From Ryuthela nishihirai (taxonomy: Eukaryota > Arthropoda > Arachnida > Araneae > Heptathelidae): a stretch of 64,000 bases of DNA. Within the stretch, counting starts at the first letter, position 1; each line of letters starts with the position of its first letter. The stretch spans positions 2,232,001-2,296,000 of the forward strand of contig JAWZYU010000056.1 in assembly GCA_038380435.1 (NCBI GenBank), read 5' to 3'. A model generated the notes under the pieces. It did no database searches and had not been told where the DNA came from. It saw only the letters and a list, made by a program, of their open reading frames with translations. The translations under genes were made by a program, and so were the position numbers. This document shows, piece after piece, positions 43,974 through 56,235 of the stretch.

Positions 43974-45432
43974 AATACGGATCTTCAATTAGTTTACAAA
44001 TCAATATTTCATGTTTTACAAATCCGCATTAAATTCTGTGAATGAAAGGAATGCCAATCAAAAAAGAGCAGGAGGAATAGCAACTATTTACCAGAAGCTC
44101 TTTTGCAGGGTATAAAATAATTTGGTTTTTATACGTTTTAAACTTTCCTAATTTATTGCATACTACCATATTAAAGGTATTTCTGATTAAAACAGAGTCA
44201 ACTTACTTACTAAACTTTCTGCTTTTTTTTTGATAAAATCTTCATATAACCTTAAGATAATAATCATTATAATCATAATAATGATTGACATTTCTGTGCA
44301 AACAACCATCGAAGATTATATTAATTAAGAAGTTGAAATAGGATTATTAATTAGCTGAAAGTATTCTGTCCTGAGGGAACAAAATAATAGAGTGAGACTT
44401 CATGCAGCCTAAATTCTCTGCAACTTGTTAACTTTTTGAGTTTTAGTAGAATTTCCTGACATTAATTTCGAAGATTGCATTCATCATTGCAATTCTGTAT
44501 TTCGGTAAGAGTTACAGGTTTTCAAGATTAAAGGGAAATTTTTGGAGAGAAAGGAAGTCATTAAAGTGTAAAGCTTGTGATGCAATTGAAACTCGTTGAT
44601 TTGCAGCAACTCTTTGCTTTCTATGCAGAATACAGTTCTGCTCTTCAAGATTATATATTTCTACTTCTTCTTTGTTAAGCTTTCCTGTGTGAATGTTACT
44701 GTGGAGTCAATCACCTGACAAAAGTTCAGAATATCCGAGGTCAGAAGTCGTAGTGCCGTCGTTTGTGCGAAATTCTACCATTCATTGGGATCTTAAGATT
44801 CCGTTTATTAATAGTTCAGTAAAGAAACTTTAGTCGTGTTTTTTTTTTTCAGAAGTTGAGCGAAATTCATTCCCTATCACATCGAAATTGTCATATCCAA
44901 AATGAATGTGAATGTAAAGCATAATTTCCTTTCCACCTGTTTATTCTCGTTGTAAAAAGTGTGCCGTAGAAACTCGCTAATGAGTTGAGGATTGTTACAT
45001 TTTTGAAGTGTCGCGTGTTTCTTCTTATTAGCCTTCTTGTTTAAAAGTAATAAGCGACGACTGAACAAAAATTCTTTGAGTGATACCTACCGTTCTCTTA
45101 AGAGAAATTGGTATAATTGATTCGTTAATCATCATCCAGGTTTGGGAGACTGTGGCTACCGTACATCTTGACTCTGTACATCTTGAAACGTTTTGCCCAG
45201 CGAAAAGGCAACTATGTATATTTCTTAATTTCTCGACCTTATTCTCCGCAAATTTCATTACAAAAATACGCATTCTGGCTAAACCTACTGTAGTAAGAAA
45301 TATTTTTCCATTTTTCGTCACGAATGAGAAACACCTGATTCTTTTCTTTTTCTCATATTTCACAATCATTCTTTTTAATTGGTACGAGCGAACAAAGTAG
45401 AAATGAGGTCTCATTGGATAGTTTAGATATTA
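43974..45432. other. no gene recognised; one 128-codon frame
   Basis: The minus-strand frame 45028-45414 (128 codons) overlaps a plus-strand frame of similar length. It is lysine- and arginine-rich in its first third and has no known motif. A real exon cannot be excluded, but I see no splice-site support. Confidence 0.35.
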
Positions 45433-45441
45433 TTTTGGATA

Positions 45442-45643
45442 AAAAAAACACCTCTTCAAATAGCTGCTTGCCACAGAGGTCTGACAGGAGCCTGTCAGTT
45501 TGTACGCCATAGTAGAAGGTCTGTGAGTTTGGCGGGTCCCAGCAGAAAAACAACACAAACATCTATGCCATACCTGGGGCCCGAATCCAGGTCCCTTTAT
45601 ATCAGTAGCCAGGAGCGCTATCCACTCGGCCACGGGACGGCTG
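45442..45643 (-). mobile_element. tRNA-derived SINE, family B, complete with target duplication
   Basis: TTTTGGATA flanks both sides (45433-45441 and 45644-45652). On the minus strand the head is CCGTCCCGTGGCCGAGTGG. The B box is slightly altered (GATTCGGGCCCC). The tail ends in an A/T-rich run after GGCAAGCAGC. Confidence 0.9.
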
Positions 45644-45652
45644 TTTTGGATA

Positions 45653-46603
45653 GCAGTTTAAATAATGACATGTAACTATTTGTATAGTTTTTGCATAATG
45701 GTTCTTAACTAAGGTCTCAACAGATATTTACGTTAACTTGTCCTCGTGATACCATAGCTATATCTCTTTCCTTTTCGAAATATGACTATTAACCACGATT
45801 TACCTTTCGAAATTTGTTTTATGTTAATGTCATTTTTTGCTGATAATTTAATTTGCAATTACACATAAATCTGAATCAACTTTGTTCACCGGTAATACAA
45901 ATTTTGAAACTTACCAATATGATATCGAAACAAAAATAATTATAACTTACCTTAAATAATTATAATTATAACACCTTAATTCCATAAAACGCTATTTTCA
46001 GCGTAGACTTCAGATACTATTTTGGCTGTTGCGAGAATTATACAATATTCATCAATTCATATTCCCATACTACTGCGACATAACGCTTTTCGACTTCGGC
46101 ATCTTCTGTCTGAGCCGATGTTCAGATGTTATTTAATCCGTCCAAGAATCACCATAACCGAATTCTAGTTTCATCTGTAATCAATCAAAAAGAAACAGAA
46201 ACGAGGAGTGCCTACATACTGATGAGGTTCGAGAATTTGATTAATTTCAAAAAGGCCTGTATTCTATAGAGTTAGTAGTGGCCAATTTAGGCATATCCCA
46301 CGTGCCAGTCTTTGAACTCATGTCACTATCCTTACATTTGATCACTCACTGTTCTCCTTACATTTGAATCATTTCTTCGACTGTCTGTCTGGTCACCACT
46401 TAAGCCTCACTGAATGCAGCAACGTAGCACATATCACATACCGCTGTTCACTTTTCAAATCAACCATAGCTTCCAACAAATCACGCACATTAAAATGAAC
46501 CCTTTCCAAAGTGAAGAAACGGAACACTGACTGCCTAAGTTCAGTTAAAGTTAATATTGGACCATGGCGAAATCAACCTCCAATATGGGCACCCCACAAC
46601 AGA
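45653..46603. other. no gene seen
   Basis: AT-rich with no recognised element. Confidence 0.5.
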
Positions 46604-46611
46604 CTGCGTAC

Positions 46612-46839
46612 TAGTGGCGAAGCGTGGATGAAAACAAATGAGTTAATGAGACTGCGCAATTGACACATCAAACATCCCTATAAGTCATTGGTGAGTTATA
46701 CTATCAATCGCATGTCAATAAGCTAATGATCATTAATCTGTGAGATCATTGGTCTATTGAGAAATGTTTGATAACTAAATGAATCAATAGTTTATGCAGT
46801 CCCATTATTTCAATTGCTTCTATCCACGCTTTGCGGCTG
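46612..46839. mobile_element. hAT-type MITE with perfect 8-bp target duplication
   Basis: The left end is TAGTGGCGAAGCGTGGAT. The right end read on the minus strand is CAGCCGCAAAGCGTGGAT. CTGCGTAC stands on both sides (46604-46611 and 46840-46847). Similarity between the arms continues inward for about 90 bases (AATGAGACTGCG and ATCAAACAT phrases). Non-coding, 228 bp. Confidence 0.9.
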
Positions 46840-46847
46840 CTGCGTAC

Positions 46848-47840
46848 TGTTCTGCTCTTACATGAGAACCATATTGCAATGTGTTTCAATTTGCACCCAC
46901 TGCTCCGTGCCCTTTACGAGTTGCTGTGTTGCCACATATCAAGTATTAACTAGTACGAAAAGCTGCTAATTGTTGATGACGGCAGTCTACTTATTATTAT
47001 TACATTCTATTGCTATAACAAAATACAATAGAATACAATTCAAAATTTAAATAGAATACATACGACATTCAACGAATTCTATGAACTTCAACAGTTTTAA
47101 AACCCATAGATACGAGCTCTTTCTCTGTTTTTGCTCTCTGGTTTCTCGTCATTGCAAGAGGCTTTATACATCGAACAGGATCCTTTATGTGATATTTTTG
47201 TTCTCATTGCATCTCAGCAATCATCAGTATATCATTTCCCATTACAATTTGCTGGTAGAACCTGAAGCTCAAATTTAAATTTTAGAATTTTCAATCCGCA
47301 TCTCATTTTGAACGAAAACAAAAGATGAATATGACTAATCCGTTATTTATATTTTGTAAAGATTATCTATTTTCGCGAAACCCCATGTTGTAGATCGTGT
47401 ATGGATATGCGATGCTCCAGGTAAAACTTTACCCACTATCATCTCCAATTAGCATAAGACCCGTTGACAAAATTCAAAAGAAATAATAATTAAACCACCC
47501 GTGGATCGGTCCCTACAGTCGAAACGCTAAAAAGAGTTTCGGAACATTTAAATACAATTATTAACAGTCTATTGGAGAAGCAATCTAATAATGCTACTAA
47601 GATGTTTATCAATTTAAAAAGCAGTAGTTTTACAAGTCTTCTATAATTATGTTGTCTTTCTGACGGTAAACGTATCCAGCAAGAAAATTTCCTTTTTCGG
47701 ATATACACCATGTCTAACACTATAGATAAGATGTACAAACAAGGTTTGGGAACTACTTTTCCATAGAATCAACAGGAGTTATAAGTATACTGGATTTCAA
47801 TATTTACAATACACCAGAAATATGAACAATTGCATAAAAG
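46848..47840. other. no gene seen
   Basis: AT-rich. Short frames at 47081-47278 and 47490-47738 have no recognised motif. Confidence 0.5.
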
Positions 47841-47844
47841 CTGT

Positions 47845-48330
47845 TTCATCATCATCGTCACCCTCAAGCAGCCATAGGCTACGGAGATCCAACCAGACCG
47901 CGCAATTTAGTTCTCCCAGCATATCTGTCCTGGGCTATATCAGCTGCATCTAGCCACTGCACAGCGATTCTAACAAGAGCCCTATTTGACATTGTCTTCC
48001 CACCCCATTCTAGGTCTCCTTTTTTGTGAGCCTTTAGGCATACTGTTCATAACCCTATTCGCTAATCTATAATTATCCATACGGGCAACATGGCTAAACC
48101 ACTGGAGTCTCTTTCTGCACAATATACTTCTCAGATCAGGTTGCCTACGCCTTTACCTAACCTCTTCATTACTTACAATTTTGAACCTCCTAATAGCCAA
48201 GAGACGGCATAAGCATCTTGAATCAAAAGCATCGAGTTTCCTGGTATCTGTTTACGAAGCGTCCAAGTTTCACTACCATAACTACCCTAGAGAGAAACAA
48301 ATTATTATACAGTCTAAATTTAGTTTTGGT
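47845..48330 (-). mobile_element. RTE LINE, copy D (3' fragment)
   Basis: It matches 33781-34240 of copy A: CATCATCATCGTCACC tail, CAAGCAGCCAT, CCAACCAGACCGCGCAATTTAG, then similarity through CACTACCATAACTACCCTAG. It is 5'-truncated, as is usual for LINE insertions, and runs head to head into the 5' end of copy B. Confidence 0.9.
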
Positions 48331-48877
48331 CTGTAAATGGTAGTTGGTCTGTAAATTTTAGTTAGCTAGAGCTATGCACCAATCCCCTGTGATGATGGAT
48401 AGAACCCGCCAGGCTTAGCACCTAATGTCCGACCCCGCCTTCTCGTGGTGCAGACCGTTAGTACCTTTCAGAAGAGATACTCTCTTGTGGAAGTGAACGG
48501 AAGGGGAAGGCTGCCAGATTAGAGTGGCCTACTGATCTGGACAACTATGGCTAATTTTCTTTTTTTTTTCTACCCTGCTGAGGAGTGGTCAACCACACAG
48601 GGTCCTGGTGCTGACCATATATACCAACCTGAACGGAATTATGGCTCTGAGCTTGATTATGGATCCTGATTTTGCTGCACTGATGGGCTTCTGTGAAGGG
48701 AAAATCTTCCATTGTGTTTTCTGTTTGTTTGTGGGTTGACAGCCCCAAGTGAATAGATTCACAGGATATGTTTATCACCTGGTGGATAATCCTGAGCAGA
48801 GGTCATCGCAGGCACCTGAACACTTTGCTTCTATTGGCATTGTCAAATTCTACATTGGAGGAAGTCTTCCAGTGTAG

Positions 48878-49797
48878 ATGGCTTCAGCCTTTAGTGGTGG
48901 GGGAACGGGTCTTTGCCCCATGTCTGCAATTAGGGGGCTGTTTGATATTGTCGGCATTCCCTCTCTCAATCAACATAGTTTCTTTAAACATCCCACTAAC
49001 CATTTTCTCTCCATAGGTAGGTGGAATGTAAGGACTCTGCACAGAGCTTTTTCTCTTGATGTCCTCACACATAAATTCCACCATTATAATTTAGATGTTC
49101 TCGGCTTGCAAGAGACCAGATGGACAGATAAAGGTCAGATTCTTAAAAATAATCTTAAACTTCTCTTTTCAGGGAGGGACAACAATAAACATCACCAAGG
49201 CGTGGTTCTGCTTCTCAGCAGACACGCTAGGTATGTACTTCTAGGATATGAGTGCATTAATGAAAGGTTTGTTTACAGCAAAATATCAGACAAGCGTTAA
49301 AGACTTGAATGTTATCTGCTGTTATGACCCCACTGAGGATGCCGATGAGGATGAGAAGGAGAGGTTTTATGGACAACTTCAGGATATTTTGAATTCTGTC
49401 AAGAAAGGAGATATTACCCTTGTTCTTGGTGACTTCAATGCCAAAGTTGGTACTGATTCTGACCTTTGAAGAGGGGTGATAGGCCCTTTTGGTATTGGTG
49501 GCTACAATGGGCAACGTCTCCTACAGGTAAGTAAACTCAATGGATTCAGGATAACTAACACTTATTACAAACACCGTGACATACATAAGTACATGGGTTT
49601 CACCTGATGGACTGCATAAGAATATGATTGATTGCATATTAATTAACAGCAAATGGGCTAGTTCTGTTAGGAATACCAGGTCATATAGGGGAGCTGAAAT
49701 TGGATGTGACCATTACCTTGTTAAAAGTGTCTTGCAACTTAAACTTAAAAAGTGTTGTGCTAGGGTTAAAAATTTACTTTTAATACTGAAGCTCTGA
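48878..49797 (+). pseudogene. RTE copy B: endonuclease
   Basis: The first frame (48878-49300) has GRWNVRTLHRAF and LGLQETRWTDKGQ with the metal-binding glutamate intact. The second (49248-49469) has ADEDEKERFYGQLQDIL and LVLGDFNAKVG, then a stop where copy A has tryptophan. The third (49576-49797) has GLHKNMIDCILINSKW and GCDHYLV, where the serine of the SDH motif is cysteine. Thus the two long copies have lost different catalytic residues. Confidence 0.9.
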
Positions 49798-49965
49798 AAG
49801 ATCCAGTTATAACCAAAGCTTACCATGATAGGTTACTTAGTCATTATGACAGTTGTGGTATGCTTACTACTGAAGTTGAGGAAGAATGGGATCATTTTAA
49901 ACAGGCTTTTCTCGACACTAGCAGTACTCTTTTAGTAAAAAAAGGAGCAGAAGAGAGAGAATTAT

Positions 49966-51132
49966 TTGAGTGATAACGCACTTGAGCTTATTTCGGAAAG
50001 AAAGAACTGCAGGAATGTCCTTAATCAATACCCTACTAGTCCTAATAGAAAGGATTACAGAGAACTTAATAAACGTGTAAAAGGTCAGTTAGCTGCTGAT
50101 AAGAATCTTTGGCTTGATGGTTTGGCTGACAAAGCTGAGGAAGCAGTTAGACAGCACAACAGCAGAGAGCTGTACAAGATAGTTAATGTTTTGTGCGGTA
50201 GGAAACGGATAGGTATACAAGGATTGAAGGATAAACAAGGTAAGGTTATAGAAGGGGAGGATTCTGTCATGGTTAGGTGGGCTCAGCATTTCAGTGATGT
50301 TCTAAACAATGTAGTTAGTTCTACTCCCATTGTTTGCAATGATGATAGATGCATTGGTGGCTTTAAAGTTGGCCCTATAACACAATCTGAAGTTATTTTG
50401 GTTGTTTCTAAACTTAATCTACAGAAATCCCCAGGGATAGAAGAAATTACTACCGAAATGCTTAGAGCTGGGAATGTTTCAATTACCACTTGGATGACTG
50501 AAATTCTGAATATCTTTTATGATAAAGGCATGGTTGCTAAGGATTTTACCAGAGCTATTGTTATCCCTATTTTCAAAAAAGGTGATCGCAGTTCTTGTGA
50601 TAACTATAGGGGTACCAGCCTACTCTCTGTTCCAGGTAAAGTTCTTTCCATGATTGTACTTAATAGAATTAAAAATCTGGTTGACAGTCAATTGCGTGAT
50701 GAGCAATGTGGATTCAGAAGTGGTAGGGGAAGTGTGGATCAGATATTTTCACCTAGGCAGATTCTTGAGAAATGTTTAGAATTTCAGAAACCTTTGGTTG
50801 CTAGCTTTGTTGATTTCAAAAAGGCTTTCGACTCTGTTGATCGTCATAATTTGTGGTTGATTGTGAGATCATATGGTATACCTGACAAGTTGGTTAAGAT
50901 AATGAAAGCTCTCTATAATAACACTGAATCGTGTGTGAGAGTTGGTAAGGCTTGTAGCAGTTGGTTTAGCATTACTTCTGGTGTTCGACAAGGGTGCATT
51001 TTGTCTCCTTTTCTCTTTAGCTTGGTTATTGATTATGTTATTTGAAATTCAGTTCGAGAGAAAGATTTTGGCCTTTAATGGACTGTAGATAGGAAAATTT
51101 CTGATTTAGATTATGCTGATGATTTAGCCCTT
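49966..51132 (+). pseudogene. RTE copy B: reverse transcriptase
   Basis: The 359-codon open part has the linker (NSRELYKIVNVLCGRKR), RT fingers (AIVIPIFKKGDRSSCDNYRG), the first catalytic aspartate in ASFVDFKKAFDSVDR and SGVRQGCILSPFLFSLV near its end. A nonsense change at 51043-51045 cuts it off before the YADD active site, which follows in frame pieces at about 51110-51126. Otherwise it is the longest undamaged RT segment of the RTE copies here. Confidence 0.9.
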
Positions 51133-51882
51133 TTGGCTAATGATGTTGATGAGATGAACTCTTTCATTCGAGCTGTTAATGAGACTGGTAGTAGAGTAGG
51201 TTTGGTTATAAATAGAGAGAAAACTAAAGTGATGAAAATTGGTCAGGCAGGCTGTGATTCAGTTAATCTGAATGGTTGCAGTCTTGAGCAGGTGTCACAA
51301 TTTAATTATCTTGGGAGCTATGTAACAGATAATGGTGATGTGCGGCATGAGATTAACAGACGAATAGGGATTGCTGCCGGGACTTTTAAGAATCTATGGA
51401 GAGTGTGGAGAAATAGGCGTATACACCTAAAGACTGAAATTAGACTGTATAATCGTTTGGTTCTTTCTAGGGTTAGTTATGGTAGTGAAACTTGGACACT
51501 TTGTAAACAAGATAACAGGAAACTAGATGCTTTTGATTCCAGATGCTTACGCAGTATCTTGGGCATTAGGTGGTTTAACTTTGTAACTAATGATGAGGTT
51601 AGGCAAAGGAGTCTGCAACCTCCTTTAAGCAGCATTTTGTGCAGAGAGAGACTCCGCTGGTTTGGCCATGTTGCCCGTATGGATAATTATAGATTGGCGA
51701 ATAGGGTTATGAACAGAGTGCCTAAAGACCTCAGAAAGAAGGGGAGACCTAGGATGCGGTGGGCAGACAATGTCAAACAGGACCTTTTTAGAATTGGTGT
51801 GCAGTGGCCAGATGAAGTAGATGTAGCTCAGGATAGACTGGCCTGGAGAACTAAATTGCACGGTCTGGTTGGACCTCCGTAG
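51133..51882 (+). pseudogene. RTE copy B: C-terminal domain
   Basis: A 249-codon frame continues from the RT active site: TKVMKIGQAGCDSVNLNG, QFNYLGSYVTDNGDVRHEI, SYGSETWTLCK, RLRWFGHVARM and KKGRPRMRWADNVKQDLF. The role of this conserved block is not certain. It is a typical post-RT segment of RTE-like LINEs. It would be part of one protein with the RT but for the stop at 51043. Confidence 0.88.
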
Positions 51883-51894
51883 CCCATGGCTGCT

Positions 51895-51895
<1 letters not shown>

Positions 51896-51960
<65 letters not shown>

Positions 51961-51961
51961 G
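51896..51961 (+). repeat. (TGA)n microsatellite, RTE tail
   Basis: More than 20 TGA units directly after copy B. The next base starts the leader of copy C. Confidence 0.97.
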
Positions 51962-53936
51962 TCACTGGAAGGAGAGATGCACCAATCCTCTGTAATGATG
52001 CATAGAACCGGCCAGACTTAGCACCTAACGTCGGACCACGCCTTCTCGTAGTGCAGTCCGTTCAAGAGGCTTTCAAAGAGATACTCTCTTGTGGAAGTGA
52101 ACTGAATGGGAGGGCTGCCAGATTAGTGTGGCCTATTGATCTGGACAACTATGGCAACTTTTTTTTTATTCTACTCTGCTGAGGAGTGGTCAACTACACA
52201 GACAAGCATTAAAGACTTAAATGTTATCTGCTGTTATGACCCAACTTAGGATGCCGACGATGTTGAGAAAGATAGGTTTGACGGACAACTTCAGGATATT
52301 TTGTATTCTGTCTATAAATGAGATATTACCCTTATTCTAGGTGGCTTCAATGCCAAAGTTGGTACTTACTCTGACCTTTGGGGAGGAGTAATATGCCCTT
52401 TTGGTATTGGTAGCTGCAATGGCAATAGGCAACGTCTCCTATAGGTAAGCAAACTCAATGGATTCAGAATAACTAACACTTATTACACACACTGCGACAT
52501 ATATAAGTACACATGGGTTTCACCTGATGGGCTGCATAAGAATATGATTGATTATATATTAATTAACAGCAGATGGTCTAGTTCTGTTAGGAATACCAGG
52601 CAATATAGGGGAGCTGAAATTGGATTTGACCATTACCTTGTTAAAAATATCTTGCAACTTAAACTTGAAAACTGTTATGCTAGAATTAAAAATTTTGCCC
52701 TTAATACAGAAGCTCTGAAAGACCCAGTTATAGCTAAAGCTTACCGTGATAGGTTACTTCGTCAATACGACATTCATGGTTTGCTTACTACTGAAGTTGA
52801 GGAACAATGGGACCATTTTAAACAGGCTTGTATGGAAACTACAGTACTCTTTTAGGGAAAAAGAAGCAGATGAGGCAGAATTATTAGAGTGATAAGGCAC
52901 TTGAGCTTATTTCATAAAGAAAGAACTACAGGAATGTCCTTAATCAATACCCTATTCTTCCTAATAGAAAACATTACACAGAGGTTAATAAACGTGTAAA
53001 AGATCAGTTAGCGACTGATAAGAATCTTTGGCTTGATGGCTTGGCTGACAAAGCTGAGGAAGCAGCTAGGCAGCACAACAGCTCATATCTGTACCAGATA
53101 TTTAATGTTTTGTGTGGTACAAAACGGACAGGTATACAGAATCCTCACCTTCTAGTGACTGAATCCTCACATTTCACATTTCAGTAACTCATTTCAGTGA
53201 CAGTTCAACATTCTAGTGACTGAATCCTCACATTTCAGTGATGTTCTAAACAATGTGGTTAATTTTACTCCCATTGTTTGTAATGAAAGATGTATTACTG
53301 GCTTTAATGTACGCTCTATAACACAGTCTGAAGTTAATTTGGCTGTTTCTAAATTTAAACTCATTAAGCTCCAGGGGTAGACGAAATTACTACCGAAATG
53401 CTTAGAGCTGGGAATGTTCCTGTTATCACATGGATGACTGAATTTTTGAATATCTTTTATGATAAAGGCATGCTTCCTAAGGATTTTACCAAAGCTGTTA
53501 TTATCCCTATTTTCAAAAAGGTGATCGCAGTTCTTGTGATAACTATAGGGGTATCAACCTACTTTCTGTTCCAGGTAAGGTTTTTTGCATGATTATGCTT
53601 AATGGAATTAAGAATCTGGTTCACAGTAAATTGCGTGATGAGCAGTGTGGATTCAGAAGTGGTAGGGATATGTAGATAAGATATTTTCACACAGGCAGAT
53701 TATTGAGAAATCTTTAGAGTTTAAAAAATTTTGTTGATTTAAAAATTCTTTCGACTTTGTTGATCGACGTAATTTGTGGTTTATTTTGAGATTTAATGGC
53801 ATACCAGACAAGATAGTTAACATAGAGTTGGTTTGATGATAAACAGAGGAAAACTAAAGTAATGAAAATTTATCTATGGAGAGTGGGAATAATAGGCAAA
53901 GGAGTCGGCAACCTCCTCTGAGCAGTCCTATTCATG
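51962..53936 (+). mobile_element. RTE LINE, copy C (decayed, tandem to copy B)
   Basis: It starts GTCACTGGAAGGAGAGATGC then CACCAATCC, the same leader as copy A, directly at the (TGA)n tail of copy B. It lacks about 600 bp of the 5' coding part (a jump near 52200). Remaining frames include 52544-52855 (endonuclease end, GFDHYLV) and 53398-53592 (RT, LRAGNVPVITWMTEFLNIF). A short duplication with TCTAGTGACTGAATCCTCAC occurs twice at about 53152-53240. It ends near AGGCAAAGGAGTC at about 53900 without a tail. Confidence 0.88.
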
Positions 53937-54670
53937 TATTAAGTAATAGAAAATATATAAAATTATATTAAAATGTTTTTCAATCGTTAGAATAAATCAA
54001 TAGGCTTTAAAATATTTCAAAATCAGCTACAATTTATTAAAAAACTGAATTACAAATGTTATATATATATCATTCGTAAGATTTCCATTTGGAATTTTAT
54101 ATACCTGATTAATCGATATTATCAATTCCATATACAGCAAAAACTGGATTATCATGATTAATTTATGGATGCAAGTTTTTCGGATAATCGAAAATAACGA
54201 AAATCTATTTCAAATAAAATAAGAATATGCATATTGTATAAAAATGCTTTGTGCATTAAAAAAGTATTACAATAGAAAATTTTAAGAAATTTCAGTTTGC
54301 ATAATTTAACAAATATTGTAAAAAATTACATACACAGTTAACAACCCTTGTATAAAAAACTAAATTCACTGTGAGCAATGGGGTCGTGCAATCCTGATAA
54401 TCGAATATTCAGATAATGTTAGTCCTCAAAATTGGGGTCCGAATAGCGCAGTTTTACTGAAATTTAATATATATATTTTTTATGCAACAACATTCGTAAA
54501 GAATATTCAATATCACTGGTATTCATTCTGCGACAGAATAAATATTTTAAAATCTTGGAAGAAGTTTGTCAGAAATGAATATTCGTTTGTTGAACCTGTG
54601 GAAACTATGAATTTATTTGATTATTTAAAAAAAAAGATATCAAATGTAACTTTTTCGTCTTTCTAATGTA
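53937..54670. other. no gene seen
   Basis: AT-rich. A stretch at about 54160-54430 (GGATAATCGAAAATAACG and GATAATCGAATATTC) has weak repeats. Nothing identified. Confidence 0.45.
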
Positions 54671-54913
54671 CACTGGTCGACGAAATTAATGTAACCCAGC
54701 GTTTTGATCAATATTTCAATTCAAACACCCTCCCCGAAGAGAAAAATGCGCAACTATAAGCATCATCATGAATCCCAAAATTCTTTGCACATGCAAATCA
54801 CTAATGCCTATAAAAACTTGGGTGGCTACCAGATTACTTCGTCTCAAAATTGTTGTTTCCAACGATGGTTACACTTACCATTTGAGCGTAGATGGCAAGC
54901 CATTATCGCTTAG

Positions 54914-54950
54914 CCCAATGGGTCAAAGTGGGCACCACTGACCCATTGGG
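54914..54950. repeat. perfect 12-bp hairpin
   Basis: CCCAATGGGTCA and TGACCCATTGGG are exact reverse complements with a 13-base loop, at the left edge of the probable nested element. Confidence 0.92.
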
Positions 54951-55202
54951 GTATTTACTTGAGGTTTTCGGGAGAAATAGATCAAATGAACTATCAACTA
55001 CTTCTTAATTAACACATGATCTATCCATTTTACAAATTCATGGATGCAAAATACTCATGAATATTTACTTACTTTAAATATTATTTCAACTAGTTTTATA
55101 CAGAAAAACAATATTTTGAATTTCATGAAGGGAGTGTTAAATAGATCTTTAGAAAGAGTTAAGGGGGGGGGGGGGCTAAGGGCAAACAAGTTGGAACCAC
55201 TG
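54916..55202. mobile_element. probable hAT-type MITE nested in the Tc1 remnant
   Basis: The left end is CAATGGGTCAAA. The right end on the minus strand is CAGTGGTTCCAA (9 of 12 agree). Flanking octamers GCTTAGCC (54908-54915) and GTTTAGCT (55203-55210) agree at 6 of 8. It interrupts the transposase homology, which resumes after it. There is a G13 run at 55163-55175. Confidence 0.5.
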
Positions 55203-55984
55203 GTTTAGCTGGTTCCTTGCGATGGGGAGATGTTTGTTTTCAAGAAGGATAGTTGTATGTAGTAGGATTATAAGTAGGGCAACATGAAGAATGTGTCGAA
55301 AAAGGTGATATCGATGACACTACGGAAACAATTTCAGGAAACAGGAACCGTATCCAGAAGACCTAGCTAAGGTTTCCCGAGAGTTACATTAACTCCAACT
55401 GACCGTTATCTGGTTTTAAATGCAAGACGGAACCTCATGATGACTTCGCATCAATTATCTCTCTAAGTTTCTGTGGCCACAGATGATAGGATTTCCAGCA
55501 GAACAGAGTCATAAAGTCTTCATTCGAGTGGTCTCTATGGGAAAAGGTTAGTGGTTCAATCCCGATATTCCGAAATCACCGAAAAGCTCATCTAAACTAG
55601 TGTCGCCAACATGTCACTTGGAACTCCGAACAATGGCTTAATGTTCTGTTTTCTGAGGACTCTCGATTTAGCCTACAGACAGATTCTAGACGTTGTTTAA
55701 TCTAGGGAGAACAAAGAATGTGATATCATCCCTCCAATATCAGAGAAACGAATACTTATAGTGGAGGAGGTGTTTTAGTCTGTGGTGATTAATAACAAAA
55801 TGAAACAAATAGACATTATACGAATAAACTTTCTTCCTTTCTGTAAGAATAAAAGCAACAAACTATTTGTGAAAGAAATATATAATTTTTTCGCTTTTAA
55901 CCCAGTTATTTAACTATGTAGTTACAGGTGGTAAAAATCGGGGTGAAATCCGATAACACTCGAAAATATAATACCGTATACATA

Positions 55985-56235
55985 TATAGGCCTGAATCTA
56001 GAAGCAAAGAGAAGGAAGTCGGGGGGGAAAGTTGTCTTAATGAAAGAGAGAACGTCGTTCAGGTGTAAATTATTTCCTTCCGTCTTATTGTTGTTTGAAA
56101 CATTACTTGAAAAATATTTGTAATGTACATATATAACATTATTTCTCCTTCATTTCGGTTGCTATCATTCTCAAGAACGGAGAAGGGCTTTGCCTCCACC
56201 GTTCCTGATCGGTAATCAGATCCGCCCTGCAATCA
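55985..56235 (+). repeat. short dispersed repeat family M, copy 1
   Basis: It begins GGCCTGAATCTAGAAGC, has ATTTCCTTCCGTCTTATTG in the middle, and ends with TTGCTATCATTCTCAAGAACG and a GATCCGCCCTGC. The same order occurs at 56612-56880 and 61486-61705. Confidence 0.6.

Larger units (their letters stand above)
48331..51961 (+). mobile_element. RTE-type LINE, copy B (nearly full length)
   Basis: 5' leader from GGTCTGTAAATGGTAG and CTATGCACCAATCCCC, endonuclease (48878-49797), reverse transcriptase (49966-51045 and on), C-terminal domain (51133-51882), and a (TGA)n tail (51896-51961). It is the same family as copies A, C and D and the scrap at 3775. Breaks: frameshifts near 49280, a stop at 49467-49469, further indels to 49797, and a stop at 51043-51045. 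Confidence 0.93.
54671..55795 (+). pseudogene. Tc1-family transposase remnant, second type
   Basis: It starts after TA with CACTGGTCGACGAAATTAATG. Broken frames give CCFQRWLHLPFERRWQAI (54853-54905), then, after an insertion, FQETGTVSRRPS (about 55340-55375), TPTDRYLVLNARRN (about 55395-55435) and SRENKECDIIPPI near 55700. This order fits the HTH start and first half of the catalytic domain of a Tc1/Bari-like enzyme. The 3' end is missing. It is a different lineage from the remnant at 2541. Confidence 0.75.

Noticed and set aside
45028..45414. 128-codon minus-strand frame as a host exon
   Set aside because: No motif, no splice-site support, and an equally long frame on the other strand. Left as unassigned.
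51896..51961. (TGA)n as an independent functional microsatellite
   Set aside because: The same kind of trinucleotide run ends RTE copies A and D, so it is best explained as the element's own tail.
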